Assembly (NCBI GenBank): GCA_031276105.1
Contig: JAISNS010000346.1
Coordinates: 1 to 7,628 of the forward strand
Source: Dysgonamonadaceae bacterium
Lineage (GTDB): Bacteria; Bacteroidota; Bacteroidia; Bacteroidales; Azobacteroidaceae
Direction of reading: 5' to 3'
DNA length: 7,628 nt
Positions 1 through 7,628 of this stretch are shown piece after piece (positions within the stretch are counted from its first letter, which is position 1; the number at the start of each line of letters is the position of its first letter). The position numbers were made by a program, and so were the translations under genes. Under the pieces are notes generated by a model, which saw only the letters and a list, made by a program, of their open reading frames with translations, did not search any database and was not told where the DNA came from.

Positions 1-19
1 GCTAATTCTTTTATTTTGA

Positions 20-2002
<1,983 letters not shown>

Positions 2003-2003
2003 T

Positions 2004-3683
2004 ATGCTGATCGGCTTATCCGTCAATCATAAAGAAGGCTTATCCTGTATCTCGAACGCTTACGTAAACGCCGTGATAAAAGCAGGGGGAACGCCGCTAC
2101 TGATCCCCCTCACCAACGACCGGCGGGTTTTGGAAGAAATCCTCTCAACAATCGACGGATTGATTCTATCGGGCGGAGGCGATATCCATCCCTCTTTCTT
2201 TAACGAAGAACCGCATCCTTCCGCAGAAAGTTGCGACTGGGAAAGAGACAATTATGATTTGGCCTTAGTCGGGATAGCCGCCGCCCGTCACATTCCCGTG
2301 CTGGGTATTTGCCGGGGGCAACAACTGATCAACGTAGCTTTCGGCGGAAGCCTGATTCAGGATATTCCCTCGCAACTTCCGCTTTCGCCCGTCAATCACA
2401 ATCAAACCGAAGAACGCCCAGTTGGAACGCATACCGTAAACATCCGTCCGGGTTCCACCCTGTCCGGCATAGTGAAAACCGGAAATCTATCCGTTAATTC
2501 CTTTCATCACCAAGCGGTTAAAACAGTTGCCAATGGCTTTGAAGCCGTCGCTTTCTCCGACGACGGCGTAATAGAAGCCATCGAATCGACAGAAGGACAA
2601 GCCATACTGGGCGTGCAATGGCATCCCGAACACATGGCCGTCGCCGGAAATGAAATGATGACGGACACTTTCCGCCACCTGATTTCCGAAGCGGATTTGT
2701 ATCGAAAAGCCAAAGACATTCACCAAAAATACTGCATCATTGATACACATTGCGATACGCCCATGCACTTTTCAAAAGGCGCGAACATCGGGAAAAACAA
2801 CCCCAACACTTGCATGGACATTCCCAAAATGCAGGCCGGTTGGTTGGACGCCGCCTTTATGGTGGCTTACATTCCCCAGGGAGAGCGCACGCCGGCAGCT
2901 TCGCAAAAAGCGTACGATAAGGCGGTTGCAATTATCGACCGGCTTAAAAAGCAAGTGGCGGAACATCCGGAAACAGTCGGCATCGCCGTTTCCGTCGAAG
3001 ACTTGAAACGCTTGAAAAAAGAAAACAAAAAGGCAATTTTTATTGCTGTCGAAAACGGCTACGCTATCGGAAAAGACCTCAAAAACATCGAACGCTTCGC
3101 CGCAATGGGCGTCAAATACATTACCCTATCGCACAACGGCGATAACGACATTTGCGATTCCAACCGCGGAAAAGCCGAACACAACGGACTCAGCGATTTT
3201 GGGAAGAAAGTCGTCCGCGAAATGAACCGGATGGGAATTATGGTCGATATTTCGCATACTTCCGAAAAGACCTCATTCGACGTTCTGGCAATCAGCAAAC
3301 ACCCCGTCATCGCGTCGCACTCTTCGGTAAAAGCGCTTTGCGATCATCCCCGCAACCTTTCCGACTCATTAATCCGGGCAATTGCCGCTCAGGGAGGCGT
3401 CATACAAATATGTCTTTATCCGGGATTTATCAAAAAAGGAGGCAAAGCCTCCTATAAAGATGCAGTCGATCATATCGACCATGTAGTTAAATTAGTCGGG
3501 ATTGATCATGCAGGCATCGGCTCCGATTTCGACGGCGGCGAAAGTTTACCCGACTTGAAAGCAGCCAACGAATTACCCAAAATCACCATCGAACTCCTCC
3601 GCCGGGGATACTCCGAAGAAGACATTGCCAAAATATGGGGCGGAAACCTCCTCCGGATAATGGAAACCATACGCTTATTCTGA
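2004..3683 (+). CDS. Fused C26 gamma-glutamyl hydrolase-like / M19 membrane dipeptidase-like protein
   Basis: A 559-residue two-domain peptidase. Residues 1-225 form a class I glutamine-amidotransferase-like domain of peptidase C26 (PuuD/gamma-glutamyl hydrolase type): SGGGDIHP at 56-63, nucleophile Cys103 in GICRGQQ, and His207/Glu209 in QWHPEH. Residues 240-559 form an M19 dipeptidase. His249 and Asp251 (DTHCD), bridging Glu350, His418 and His439 are the zinc ligands, and His377, Arg450 and Asp508 are active-site residues. Spacings 350-377, 418-439, 439-450 and 450-508 equal those I recall for human renal dipeptidase (125-152, 198-219, 219-230, 230-288), so both sites look intact. The start at 2004 is chosen because LIGLSV is the expected first strand of the C26 fold. 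A longer reading from 1890 lies inside gyrB. No signal peptide follows from this start, so a cytoplasmic location is inferred. A plausible role is stepwise breakdown of gamma-glutamyl peptides (glutathione-like or peptidoglycan-derived): the first domain cuts the gamma bond and the second hydrolyses the dipeptide. The substrate is unproven. One base separates it from gyrB, which suggests co-transcription. Confidence 0.93.
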   Translation: MLIGLSVNHKEGLSCISNAYVNAVIKAGGTPLLIPLTNDRRVLEEILSTIDGLILSGGGDIHPSFFNEEPHPSAESCDWERDNYDLALVGIAAARHIPVLGICRGQQLINVAFGGSLIQDIPSQLPLSPVNHNQTEERPVGTHTVNIRPGSTLSGIVKTGNLSVNSFHHQAVKTVANGFEAVAFSDDGVIEAIESTEGQAILGVQWHPEHMAVAGNEMMTDTFRHLISEADLYRKAKDIHQKYCIIDTHCDTPMHFSKGANIGKNNPNTCMDIPKMQAGWLDAAFMVAYIPQGERTPAASQKAYDKAVAIIDRLKKQVAEHPETVGIAVSVEDLKRLKKENKKAIFIAVENGYAIGKDLKNIERFAAMGVKYITLSHNGDNDICDSNRGKAEHNGLSDFGKKVVREMNRMGIMVDISHTSEKTSFDVLAISKHPVIASHSSVKALCDHPRNLSDSLIRAIAAQGGVIQICLYPGFIKKGGKASYKDAVDHIDHVVKLVGIDHAGIGSDFDGGESLPDLKAANELPKITIELLRRGYSEEDIAKIWGGNLLRIMETIRLF

Positions 3684-4211
3684 GCGCCGGCTAAACTCGC
3701 AACCGCAATATTGTTGGTTATAAAATCCGTTTTCTTTCAGCAAGATGCTGCGCCGTTCGCTTAATCCCTCTTTCCGCCAGTTCTTTGCCCAAAAAGTTAC
3801 GCCTGCTACTTGCGCCGCCGCCCAATGACCGGCTTCGGCGATTTGGTCGAGATTTTTCCAGCGAGACGACCCTAAAGTTGTGGCAATTTGCGTAAATCCT
3901 TTTTCTTCGGCTAAACAGGCCGTCGCTAACAAGCGTATTTTGAAACAGCTAAGGCAGCGCCATCCTCTTTCCGGCTCCTCTTCCAATCCTTTGACGGACG
4001 CCAGCCAATCGTCGTGCCGATAATCGCCGTCGATGAAAGCGAGGCCTGTGGTTTGGGCATATTTTTGCAGTTCCCGTTTCCGCTTTTCGTATTCCTCTTG
4101 AGGAAAAATATTCGGATTGAAGAAAAACAAAACCGGACGAATCCCGCCGCCAAGCAGATATTCAATAATCGCCGCCGAACAGGGCGCACAACAGGTGTGG
4201 AGCAAAAGCAT
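3675..4211 (-). CDS. queH: Epoxyqueuosine reductase QueH
   Basis: QueH (formerly DUF208) reduces epoxyqueuosine to queuosine in the wobble position of GUN-anticodon tRNAs. It is the non-cobalamin alternative to QueG and acts in the cytoplasm. The 178-residue protein has the family cysteine pattern: HTCCAPC near the N terminus (Cys7, Cys8, Cys11), Cys86-x2-Cys89 in RCLSC, and Cys169/Cys171 in QYCGC near the C terminus. Cys7, Cys8, Cys86 and Cys89 correspond to the residues that bind a 4Fe-4S cluster in the characterised Thermotoga enzyme. Other conserved stretches are FFFNPNIFPQEEY (29-41), TTLGSSRWKN (111-120) and FWAKNWRKEG (140-149). The length is typical. The ATG lies six codons before the CC pair, leaving little room for another start. 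It is last in a three-gene minus-strand operon, 21 bp after its neighbour, and its stop lies inside the end of the convergent peptidase gene (9-bp overlap). Confidence 0.95.
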   Translation of the reverse strand: MLLLHTCCAPCSAAIIEYLLGGGIRPVLFFFNPNIFPQEEYEKRKRELQKYAQTTGLAFIDGDYRHDDWLASVKGLEEEPERGWRCLSCFKIRLLATACLAEEKGFTQIATTLGSSRWKNLDQIAEAGHWAAAQVAGVTFWAKNWRKEGLSERRSILLKENGFYNQQYCGCEFSRRSE

Positions 4212-4232
4212 ATTTTTTGTTTTACTGTGAAT

Positions 4233-4562
4233 TTAACTGCAAATATAGCGCTGTAATGAATAGGGAAGTTCTATTTCCCGCAACCGGAGACTTGTCAGCC
4301 ATCCGGGAAGGTCGCTTGCCCACATTGTACGGAAAATTTCCATGAATTGTTCCGTTTCTTTCGCCGTATAAGTATCCGCAGAACGGCCTTTGAAAACGTC
4401 CAATTCTTCATCGTCGTAATATTCAACCGGATTCGGGGACGGACGCGGCGGAAGACTTTTTTTACATATTGCATGTTTTCCGCAACAAAATTCTGCGTCT
4501 CCTTCTTCCATAGAAATTTGAGAAACCGGTGAGTCTGTTGCAAAAAGGTTTTTTAATTTCAT
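4233..4562 (-). CDS. Small Cys-rich protein with CCxxHxxC motif (often labelled phospholipase)
   Basis: A 109-residue protein with no signal peptide or membrane segment. It carries Cys26-Cys27-Gly-Lys-His30-Ala-Ile-Cys33, which fits the PROSITE-style phospholipase A2 histidine active-site pattern (C-C-x-x-H-x-x-C). From memory, short Bacteroidales homologues are sometimes named 'phospholipase', probably for this reason. I see no PLA2 calcium loop, no second catalytic Asp motif and too few cysteines for the PLA2 disulfide core, so that name is not supported. A metal or Fe-S site built from the three Cys and one His is an alternative, by inference. The rest contains an acidic segment EYYDDEELDVFKGR (47-60) and a C-terminal helical part (FMEIFRTMWASDLPGWLTSL and on). 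I recognise the family type but know no demonstrated function. It starts 6 bp after the upstream gene stops and ends 21 bp before queH, so the three are very likely co-transcribed. Confidence 0.82.
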   Translation of the reverse strand: MKLKNLFATDSPVSQISMEEGDAEFCCGKHAICKKSLPPRPSPNPVEYYDDEELDVFKGRSADTYTAKETEQFMEIFRTMWASDLPGWLTSLRLREIELPYSLQRYICS

Positions 4563-4568
4563 ACGTTT

Positions 4569-4787
4569 CTACACAAGCAAGTATTGCTCGAATCCGGCTT
4601 CTTTGATTACCGTTACCGCCCGGTCTAAATCCGCTTCATCGACCGAAATTCTTGTCCCTGAACCGGGAACAATGATGGACGATTCCGGATTATTCAAAAA
4701 ATGCGGAATGTTTTCCCCCGATAATATGCTTTCCAAAACCGCAGCATCATTAGGAAAATTGAAAATAGCTACATCAATTAAACTCAT
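4569..4787 (-). CDS. DUF2007-like small protein (putative signal-transducing family)
   Basis: A 72-residue protein that resembles the DUF2007 family ('putative prokaryotic signal transducing protein'), whose molecular role is not established. The sequence fits a small alpha/beta ferredoxin-like fold. A first strand (DVAIFNF, 5-11) precedes a helix (NDAAVLESILSGENI, 13-27). Next come a strand or turn region (PHFLNNPESSIIV), a Gly-rich loop (PGSGTRISV) and a final helix (DEADLDRAVTVIKEAGF) typical of the family's DEADLDRA-type region. No Cys, signal peptide or membrane segment is present, so it should be cytoplasmic. The ATG at 4787 is supported by a clear AGGAGA Shine-Dalgarno 7 bases upstream, a rarity in this group. 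It is the first gene of the minus-strand operon and is divergent from lon across a 126-bp control region. The assignment is by recognition of sequence pattern and size. Confidence 0.8.
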   Translation of the reverse strand: MSLIDVAIFNFPNDAAVLESILSGENIPHFLNNPESSIIVPGSGTRISVDEADLDRAVTVIKEAGFEQYLLV

Positions 4788-4794
4788 AAATTGT

Positions 4795-4800
4795 TCTCCT
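4795..4800 (-). promoter_or_regulatory. Shine-Dalgarno AGGAGA for the DUF2007-like gene
   Basis: The minus strand reads AGGAGA, then seven bases, then the ATG at 4787. This is a textbook anti-SD match. The other starts in the window (gyrB, the fused peptidase, lon, ileS) have none, so this site decides the start of this gene and may give it unusually strong translation. Confidence 0.6.
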
Positions 4801-4821
4801 TTTGTTTTTTTTGATATTTCT

Positions 4822-4829
4822 TAAATATA
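4822..4829 (-). promoter_or_regulatory. Weak -7 box candidate for the queH operon
   Basis: On the minus strand this reads TATATTTA, one mismatch from the Bacteroidota -7 consensus TAnnTTTG, about 35 bases upstream of the DUF2007-like ATG. The best -33 candidate is TATG at 4856-4853, with a somewhat long 23-base spacer. It is the only plausible site seen in the 126-bp divergent region for the minus-strand operon, but support is thin. Confidence 0.25.
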
Positions 4830-4854
4830 ACCCGGAAATTTGGTGAAAAGTTCA

Positions 4855-4862
4855 TACATTTG
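4855..4862 (+). promoter_or_regulatory. Candidate -7 box of the lon promoter
   Basis: TACATTTG matches the Bacteroidota sigma-ABfr -7 consensus TAnnTTTG exactly. It would place the transcript start near 4868-4870, giving a leader of about 45 bases before the lon ATG. No good -33 TTTG sits 19-21 bases upstream. The nearest, at 4839-4842, is only 12 bases away, so the promoter may depend on an activator or another sigma factor. Confidence 0.4.
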
Positions 4863-4882
4863 GCATGGAAATTGACAGGTTA

Positions 4883-4899
4883 TACAAAAATATTTTGTA
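4883..4899 (+). repeat. Inverted repeat in the lon leader
   Basis: TACAAAA, three bases (ATA), then TTTTGTA: perfect 7-bp arms. It lies just downstream of the candidate lon -7 box and ends 14 bases before the lon ATG. The composition is AT only except for one G-C pair, so an RNA hairpin would be weak. A protein operator is more plausible than a terminator, but chance occurrence in AT-rich DNA cannot be excluded. Confidence 0.35.
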
Positions 4900-4913
4900 C
4901 AAAATTAATATAA

Positions 4914-7286
4914 ATGGATGACATAATTGCGCCGCAAATGGAAATATTTATCGAAAAGAAACCGATTAATCCGGATGATCTTGTAAATGAGACGCCTATT
5001 TTAGCTCTGAAAAACATGATATTTTTCCCGGGAGCGCCTACGCCGGTGAATATCGGACGTTCCAAATCGCTGAAATTGATTCAGGACGTCCAAAAAAAAG
5101 AAGGTGTATTAGGCGTTTTCTGCCAAAAAGACATAAACGAAGACGATCCCGGTTTCGACGATTTGTATCCGGTGGGATTAGTCGCCCAAATCATCAATAT
5201 TGTTAAGGAAGATGATAATAATACGACTGTTTTATTGGTCGGAGACCGCAGGGTACGTTTAGATGCAATCACGACCAAAGAGCCTTATTTGAAAGGGAAA
5301 TTTTCTACCTTGTCCGACCATTATCCCCTCAAAACGGATAAGGAATACAAAGAATTGCTCAAAACAGTAAAAGACAGAACGCTGTTGATGGTAAACGCGA
5401 AACTGGGCTTGCCGGATTTTATCTTCGATTCCCTGAAAAAATCAAAGGATTACAATTACATTGTGAATCTGGCGTTTACCACCTTGGAAACTTCCATTGA
5501 GAAAAAGCAGGAAATAATTGCCGAAAACGATGTGAAAGAACGCTTGAATAATCTCCTTTCGTTGTTGGAACACGATTTGCAATTGCTGGAAATAAAAGCC
5601 TCTATCCGTCGTAAAACCCAAGTCGATATCGACAAGCAACAACGGGAATATTTTCTTCAACAAGAAATGAAAAACATTCAGGAGGCCTTGGGCGGCGATA
5701 TTCAGAGCATTGATATTAAAGAAATCAAGGAGAAAGCCGATGCAACCAATTTCACTGCCGAACAGCGGAAAGTTTTTGACAAGGAGGTGAAAAAGTTGGA
5801 ACGCCTGCATCCACATTCCCCCGACTATTCTACGCAAATGGCTTATATACACAACCTCCTGTCTTTGCCATGGAATGCTTATACCGAAGATAATTTTGAC
5901 TTAACCCGCGCTAAAAAAGTGTTGGACAAGGATCATTTCGGTTTGGATAAGGTGAAAGAACGAATCATTGAACATTTGGCGGTCTTGAAATTGAAAGGAG
6001 ATATGAAATCTCCTATTCTCTGTCTGTATGGACCTCCGGGCGTAGGGAAAACGTCTTTAGGTAAATCGATTGCCGATGCGCTGAGCCGGAAATATGTCCG
6101 AATGTCGTTGGGCGGATTACACGATGAAGCTGAAATTCGCGGGCACCGGAGAACGTATATCGGAGCGATGCCGGGACGAATTATCCAAAGTCTCCAAAAA
6201 GCGGGTTCGTCCAATCCGGTGATTATCTTGGACGAAATAGACAAGGTAGGGCAAGATTACAAAGGTGATCCTTCGGCGGCTTTGCTGGAAGTGCTGGATC
6301 CCGAACAGAACTTTGCTTTCCATGATAATTATCTGGATATGGATTTCGATTTGTCGAAAGTATTGTTCATCGCCACCGCCAATTCGCTGAATACGATTTC
6401 CCAACCGTTGTTAGACCGGATGGAATTGATCAACGTCAGTGGCTATATTCCGGAAGAAAAAGTGGAAATCGCCCGAAAGCATTTGATACCTAATCAACTG
6501 GAAAATCATGGAATACCGAAGTCCCAATTCGATATCCCCAAGAAAACCTTAGAAGCAATTATCGAATCCTATACCCGCGAATCGGGAGTAAGAGAATTGA
6601 ATAAGAAATTGGCCAAGATCATGCGGAAAATCGCCCGCGCCATTGCCGAAGAAACGGTTTATCCACCCAAATTGAAACCGGAAAATCTGTATGAATATTT
6701 AGGCGCCGTCGAATATACAAAAGATAAATACGAAGGCAACGAATATGCCGGAGTCGTTACCGGCTTGGCATGGACGGCAGTCGGCGGCGAAATTCTTTTT
6801 GTGGAAACGAGTTTGAGTAAAGGGAAAGGCGCCAAGTTGACGCTCACCGGCAATTTGGGCGATGTGATGAAAGAATCGGCGATTCTGTCTTTAGAATATG
6901 TCAAATCGCACGCTTCTCGCTGGAATATCGACGAAGAGATTTTCGAAAGCTGGAATGTGCATGTCCACGTACCCGAAGGAGCCATTCCCAAAGACGGCCC
7001 AAGCGCGGGAATTACTATTTCGACCTCTATTGTGTCGGCCTTTACGCAGCGCAAAGTGAAACCGCATCTGGCCATGACGGGCGAAATGACGCTCCGGGGA
7101 AAAGTCCTTCCCGTAGGCGGGATTAAAGAGAAAATACTGGCAGCCAAGCGTGCCGGAATCAAGGAAATCATCCTCAGCAAGGAAAACAAAAAGAATGTGG
7201 ATGAAATCAATGCACTTTATCTGAAAGGGTTGGACTTCCATTACGTAAACGACATACAGGAGGTACTGAATATCGCATTGATATAA
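4914..7286 (+). CDS. lon: ATP-dependent Lon protease (endopeptidase La)
   Basis: Lon is a soluble hexameric AAA+ serine protease that degrades misfolded and regulatory proteins. The 790-residue protein shows all parts of LonA. The N-terminal substrate-binding domain spans about 27-225, beginning [15 protein letters not shown] coiled-coil region (about 225-300) contains the typical [17 protein letters not shown]. The AAA+ module has Walker A GPPGVGKT (373-380), Walker B VIILDEID (436-443) and sensor-1 ATAN (487-490). The C-terminal protease domain has Ser697 in PKDGPSAG and Lys740 in GGIKEK. The 43-residue spacing of this Ser-Lys dyad equals that of E. coli Ser679-Lys722. The length is within the usual LonA range, and the absence of a membrane segment separates it from LonB. 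The ATG at 4914 follows an AT-rich leader without a Shine-Dalgarno. The gene is transcribed alone: it diverges from the queH operon and is followed by a terminator. Confidence 0.98.
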   Translation: MDDIIAPQMEIFIEKKPINPDDLVNETPILALKNMIFFPGAPTPVNIGRSKSLKLIQDVQKKEGVLGVFCQKDINEDDPGFDDLYPVGLVAQIINIVKEDDNNTTVLLVGDRRVRLDAITTKEPYLKGKFSTLSDHYPLKTDKEYKELLKTVKDRTLLMVNAKLGLPDFIFDSLKKSKDYNYIVNLAFTTLETSIEKKQEIIAENDVKERLNNLLSLLEHDLQLLEIKASIRRKTQVDIDKQQREYFLQQEMKNIQEALGGDIQSIDIKEIKEKADATNFTAEQRKVFDKEVKKLERLHPHSPDYSTQMAYIHNLLSLPWNAYTEDNFDLTRAKKVLDKDHFGLDKVKERIIEHLAVLKLKGDMKSPILCLYGPPGVGKTSLGKSIADALSRKYVRMSLGGLHDEAEIRGHRRTYIGAMPGRIIQSLQKAGSSNPVIILDEIDKVGQDYKGDPSAALLEVLDPEQNFAFHDNYLDMDFDLSKVLFIATANSLNTISQPLLDRMELINVSGYIPEEKVEIARKHLIPNQLENHGIPKSQFDIPKKTLEAIIESYTRESGVRELNKKLAKIMRKIARAIAEETVYPPKLKPENLYEYLGAVEYTKDKYEGNEYAGVVTGLAWTAVGGEILFVETSLSKGKGAKLTLTGNLGDVMKESAILSLEYVKSHASRWNIDEEIFESWNVHVHVPEGAIPKDGPSAGITISTSIVSAFTQRKVKPHLAMTGEMTLRGKVLPVGGIKEKILAAKRAGIKEIILSKENKKNVDEINALYLKGLDFHYVNDIQEVLNIALI

Positions 7287-7298
7287 TAATTTAAAATT

Positions 7299-7345
7299 AG
7301 TGATAAGGTATGAGTTCTGCGAATGCAATTGCTTTATCACTTTTT
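7299..7345 (+). terminator. Intrinsic terminator after lon
   Basis: AGTGATAAGG at 7299-7308 pairs with CTTTATCACT at 7332-7341 (nine Watson-Crick pairs and one G-U). The loop is 23 bases, and a run of five T (7341-7345) begins at the last base of the 3' arm. The stem begins 13 bases after the lon stop codon, the expected place for its terminator. The loop is larger than average and the stem is only moderately GC-rich. Confidence 0.6.
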
Positions 7346-7355
7346 CTAAAAAACA

Positions 7356-7387
7356 TTTGTATAATTTGATTTATTGAACTACATTTG
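7356..7387 (+). promoter_or_regulatory. Upstream promoter P1 in front of ileS
   Basis: TTTG at 7356-7359, a 20-base spacer, and TACATTTG at 7380-7387 match the Bacteroidota consensus TTTG-N(19-21)-TAnnTTTG at every defined base. It sits directly after the lon terminator. The predicted start near 7393-7395 would give ileS a leader of about 180 bases. Confidence 0.6.
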
Positions 7388-7414
7388 CAACGGTTTTTGA
7401 AAATCAATAACAAT

Positions 7415-7448
7415 AAGGCGCCCTTAAATCTTATCTGTAATGCGCTTT
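7415..7448 (+). promoter_or_regulatory. Hairpin in the P1-ileS leader, possible attenuator
   Basis: AAGGCGC at 7415-7421 can pair with GCGCTTT at 7442-7448 (six Watson-Crick pairs, one G-U, 20-base loop). A pyrimidine-rich stretch (CTCCTTTT) follows. A smaller alternative hairpin, TAAGG/CCTTA at 7414-7426 with a 3-base loop, uses the same left arm, so two folds compete. Its place between P1 and P2 suggests termination or attenuation of the P1 transcript, but the T-run is imperfect. Confidence 0.28.
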
Positions 7449-7508
7449 CTCCTTTTAAAAAAATTGTTACCTGTAGCCGGTATCTCCTAACCTTTATTTA
7501 TTTGCCTA

Positions 7509-7540
7509 TATGTAAATTTCATTTTTTTCATGTACCTTTG
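7509..7540 (+). promoter_or_regulatory. Proximal promoter P2 of ileS
   Basis: TACCTTTG at 7533-7540 is a full match to the -7 consensus TAnnTTTG. TATG at 7509-7512, 20 bases upstream, is a one-mismatch -33 box. The predicted start near 7546-7548 leaves about 30 bases of AT-rich leader before the ileS ATG, a usual arrangement in Bacteroidota. Confidence 0.55.
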
Positions 7541-7576
7541 TGCCTTATTTTTTAACAAAAGTAGATATAAATATTT

Positions 7577-7628
7577 ATGAGCAAAAAATTTGCCGAATAC
7601 AACCAATTGAATTTATCCGGCATCAATC
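7577..7628 (+). CDS. ileS: Isoleucyl-tRNA synthetase, N-terminal fragment
   Basis: Only 17 codons and one extra base are in the window, and the gene continues past the right edge. The encoded MSKKFAEYNQLNLSGIN closely resembles the N terminus of Bacteroidales IleS as I remember it (MSKKFAEY, then a short polar stretch before the catalytic domain). IleS charges tRNA-Ile with isoleucine in the cytoplasm. None of the class I synthetase motifs (HIGH, KMSKS) is reached, so the call rests on the start alone. The ATG has no Shine-Dalgarno and follows an AT-rich stretch, as for other genes here. Promoter P2 is well placed for it. A different aminoacyl-tRNA synthetase is possible but less likely. Confidence 0.72.
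   Translation, partial: MSKKFAEYNQLNLSGIN

Noticed and set aside
11..18. TTATTTTG upstream of gyrB as a -7 box
   Set aside because: It misses the conserved A of TAnnTTTG and any -33 element would be at or beyond the left edge, so it cannot be judged.
3701..3719. Inverted repeat AACC...GGTT around CAATATTG just after the peptidase stop
   Set aside because: The stem needs bulges, has no following T-run on either strand and lies in conserved queH coding sequence for the QYCGC motif. It is not a credible terminator.
4872..4877. TTGACA as a sigma70-type -35 box for lon
   Set aside because: No TATAAT-like element stands 16-18 bases downstream, and Bacteroidota primary sigma factor does not use this consensus.
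6659..7210. Antisense reading frame (183 codons) opposite the lon protease domain
   Set aside because: A shadow of the strongly conserved lon coding sequence, with no start signals or recognisable motifs.
7310..7369. 19-codon frame starting ATGAGTTCTGCG after lon
   Set aside because: It overlaps the lon terminator hairpin and promoter P1, and looks like chance.
7454..7483. Minus-strand hairpin TACC/GGTA followed by a T-run as a terminator
   Set aside because: Only four base pairs with a poorly placed T-run, and no minus-strand gene is visible to its right for it to serve.

Overview
The window looks like chromosomal core sequence from a member of the Bacteroidota, most likely the order Bacteroidales. 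Four things point there. GyrB is the short 652-residue form with Bacteroides-like N and C termini. Most genes lack a Shine-Dalgarno sequence and start after AT-rich leaders. Promoter candidates fit the Bacteroidota consensus TTTG-N(19-21)-TAnnTTTG. The small proteins resemble Bacteroidales families. Base composition is moderate, with no sign of mobile elements, CRISPR arrays, rRNA or tRNA genes.

Layout. (1) A plus-strand pair covers 44-3683: gyrB, then one base later a two-domain peptidase gene. The peptidase joins an N-terminal class I glutamine-amidotransferase-like (peptidase C26, PuuD/gamma-glutamyl hydrolase type) domain to a C-terminal membrane-dipeptidase (M19, renal dipeptidase type) domain. 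All catalytic residues I could check are present in both halves. (2) A minus-strand three-gene operon covers 4787-3675: a small DUF2007-like protein, a small Cys-rich protein with a CCxxHxxC motif, and queH (epoxyqueuosine reductase, last step of queuosine synthesis). The 3' end of queH overlaps the 3' end of the peptidase gene by 9 bp. (3) A divergent control region covers 4788-4913. (4) lon, the ATP-dependent protease, lies at 4914-7286 on the plus strand and is followed by a good intrinsic terminator. (5) A 290-bp intergenic region holds two promoter candidates and a leader hairpin. (6) The first 17 codons of ileS run off the right edge.

The genes serve DNA topology, protein quality control, tRNA modification and tRNA charging, so this is largely a housekeeping neighbourhood. 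The least ordinary items are the C26-M19 fusion peptidase, the short protein that matches the phospholipase A2 histidine signature without the rest of that fold, and the two-promoter leader in front of ileS. I see no clear undescribed defence system or mobile system here.
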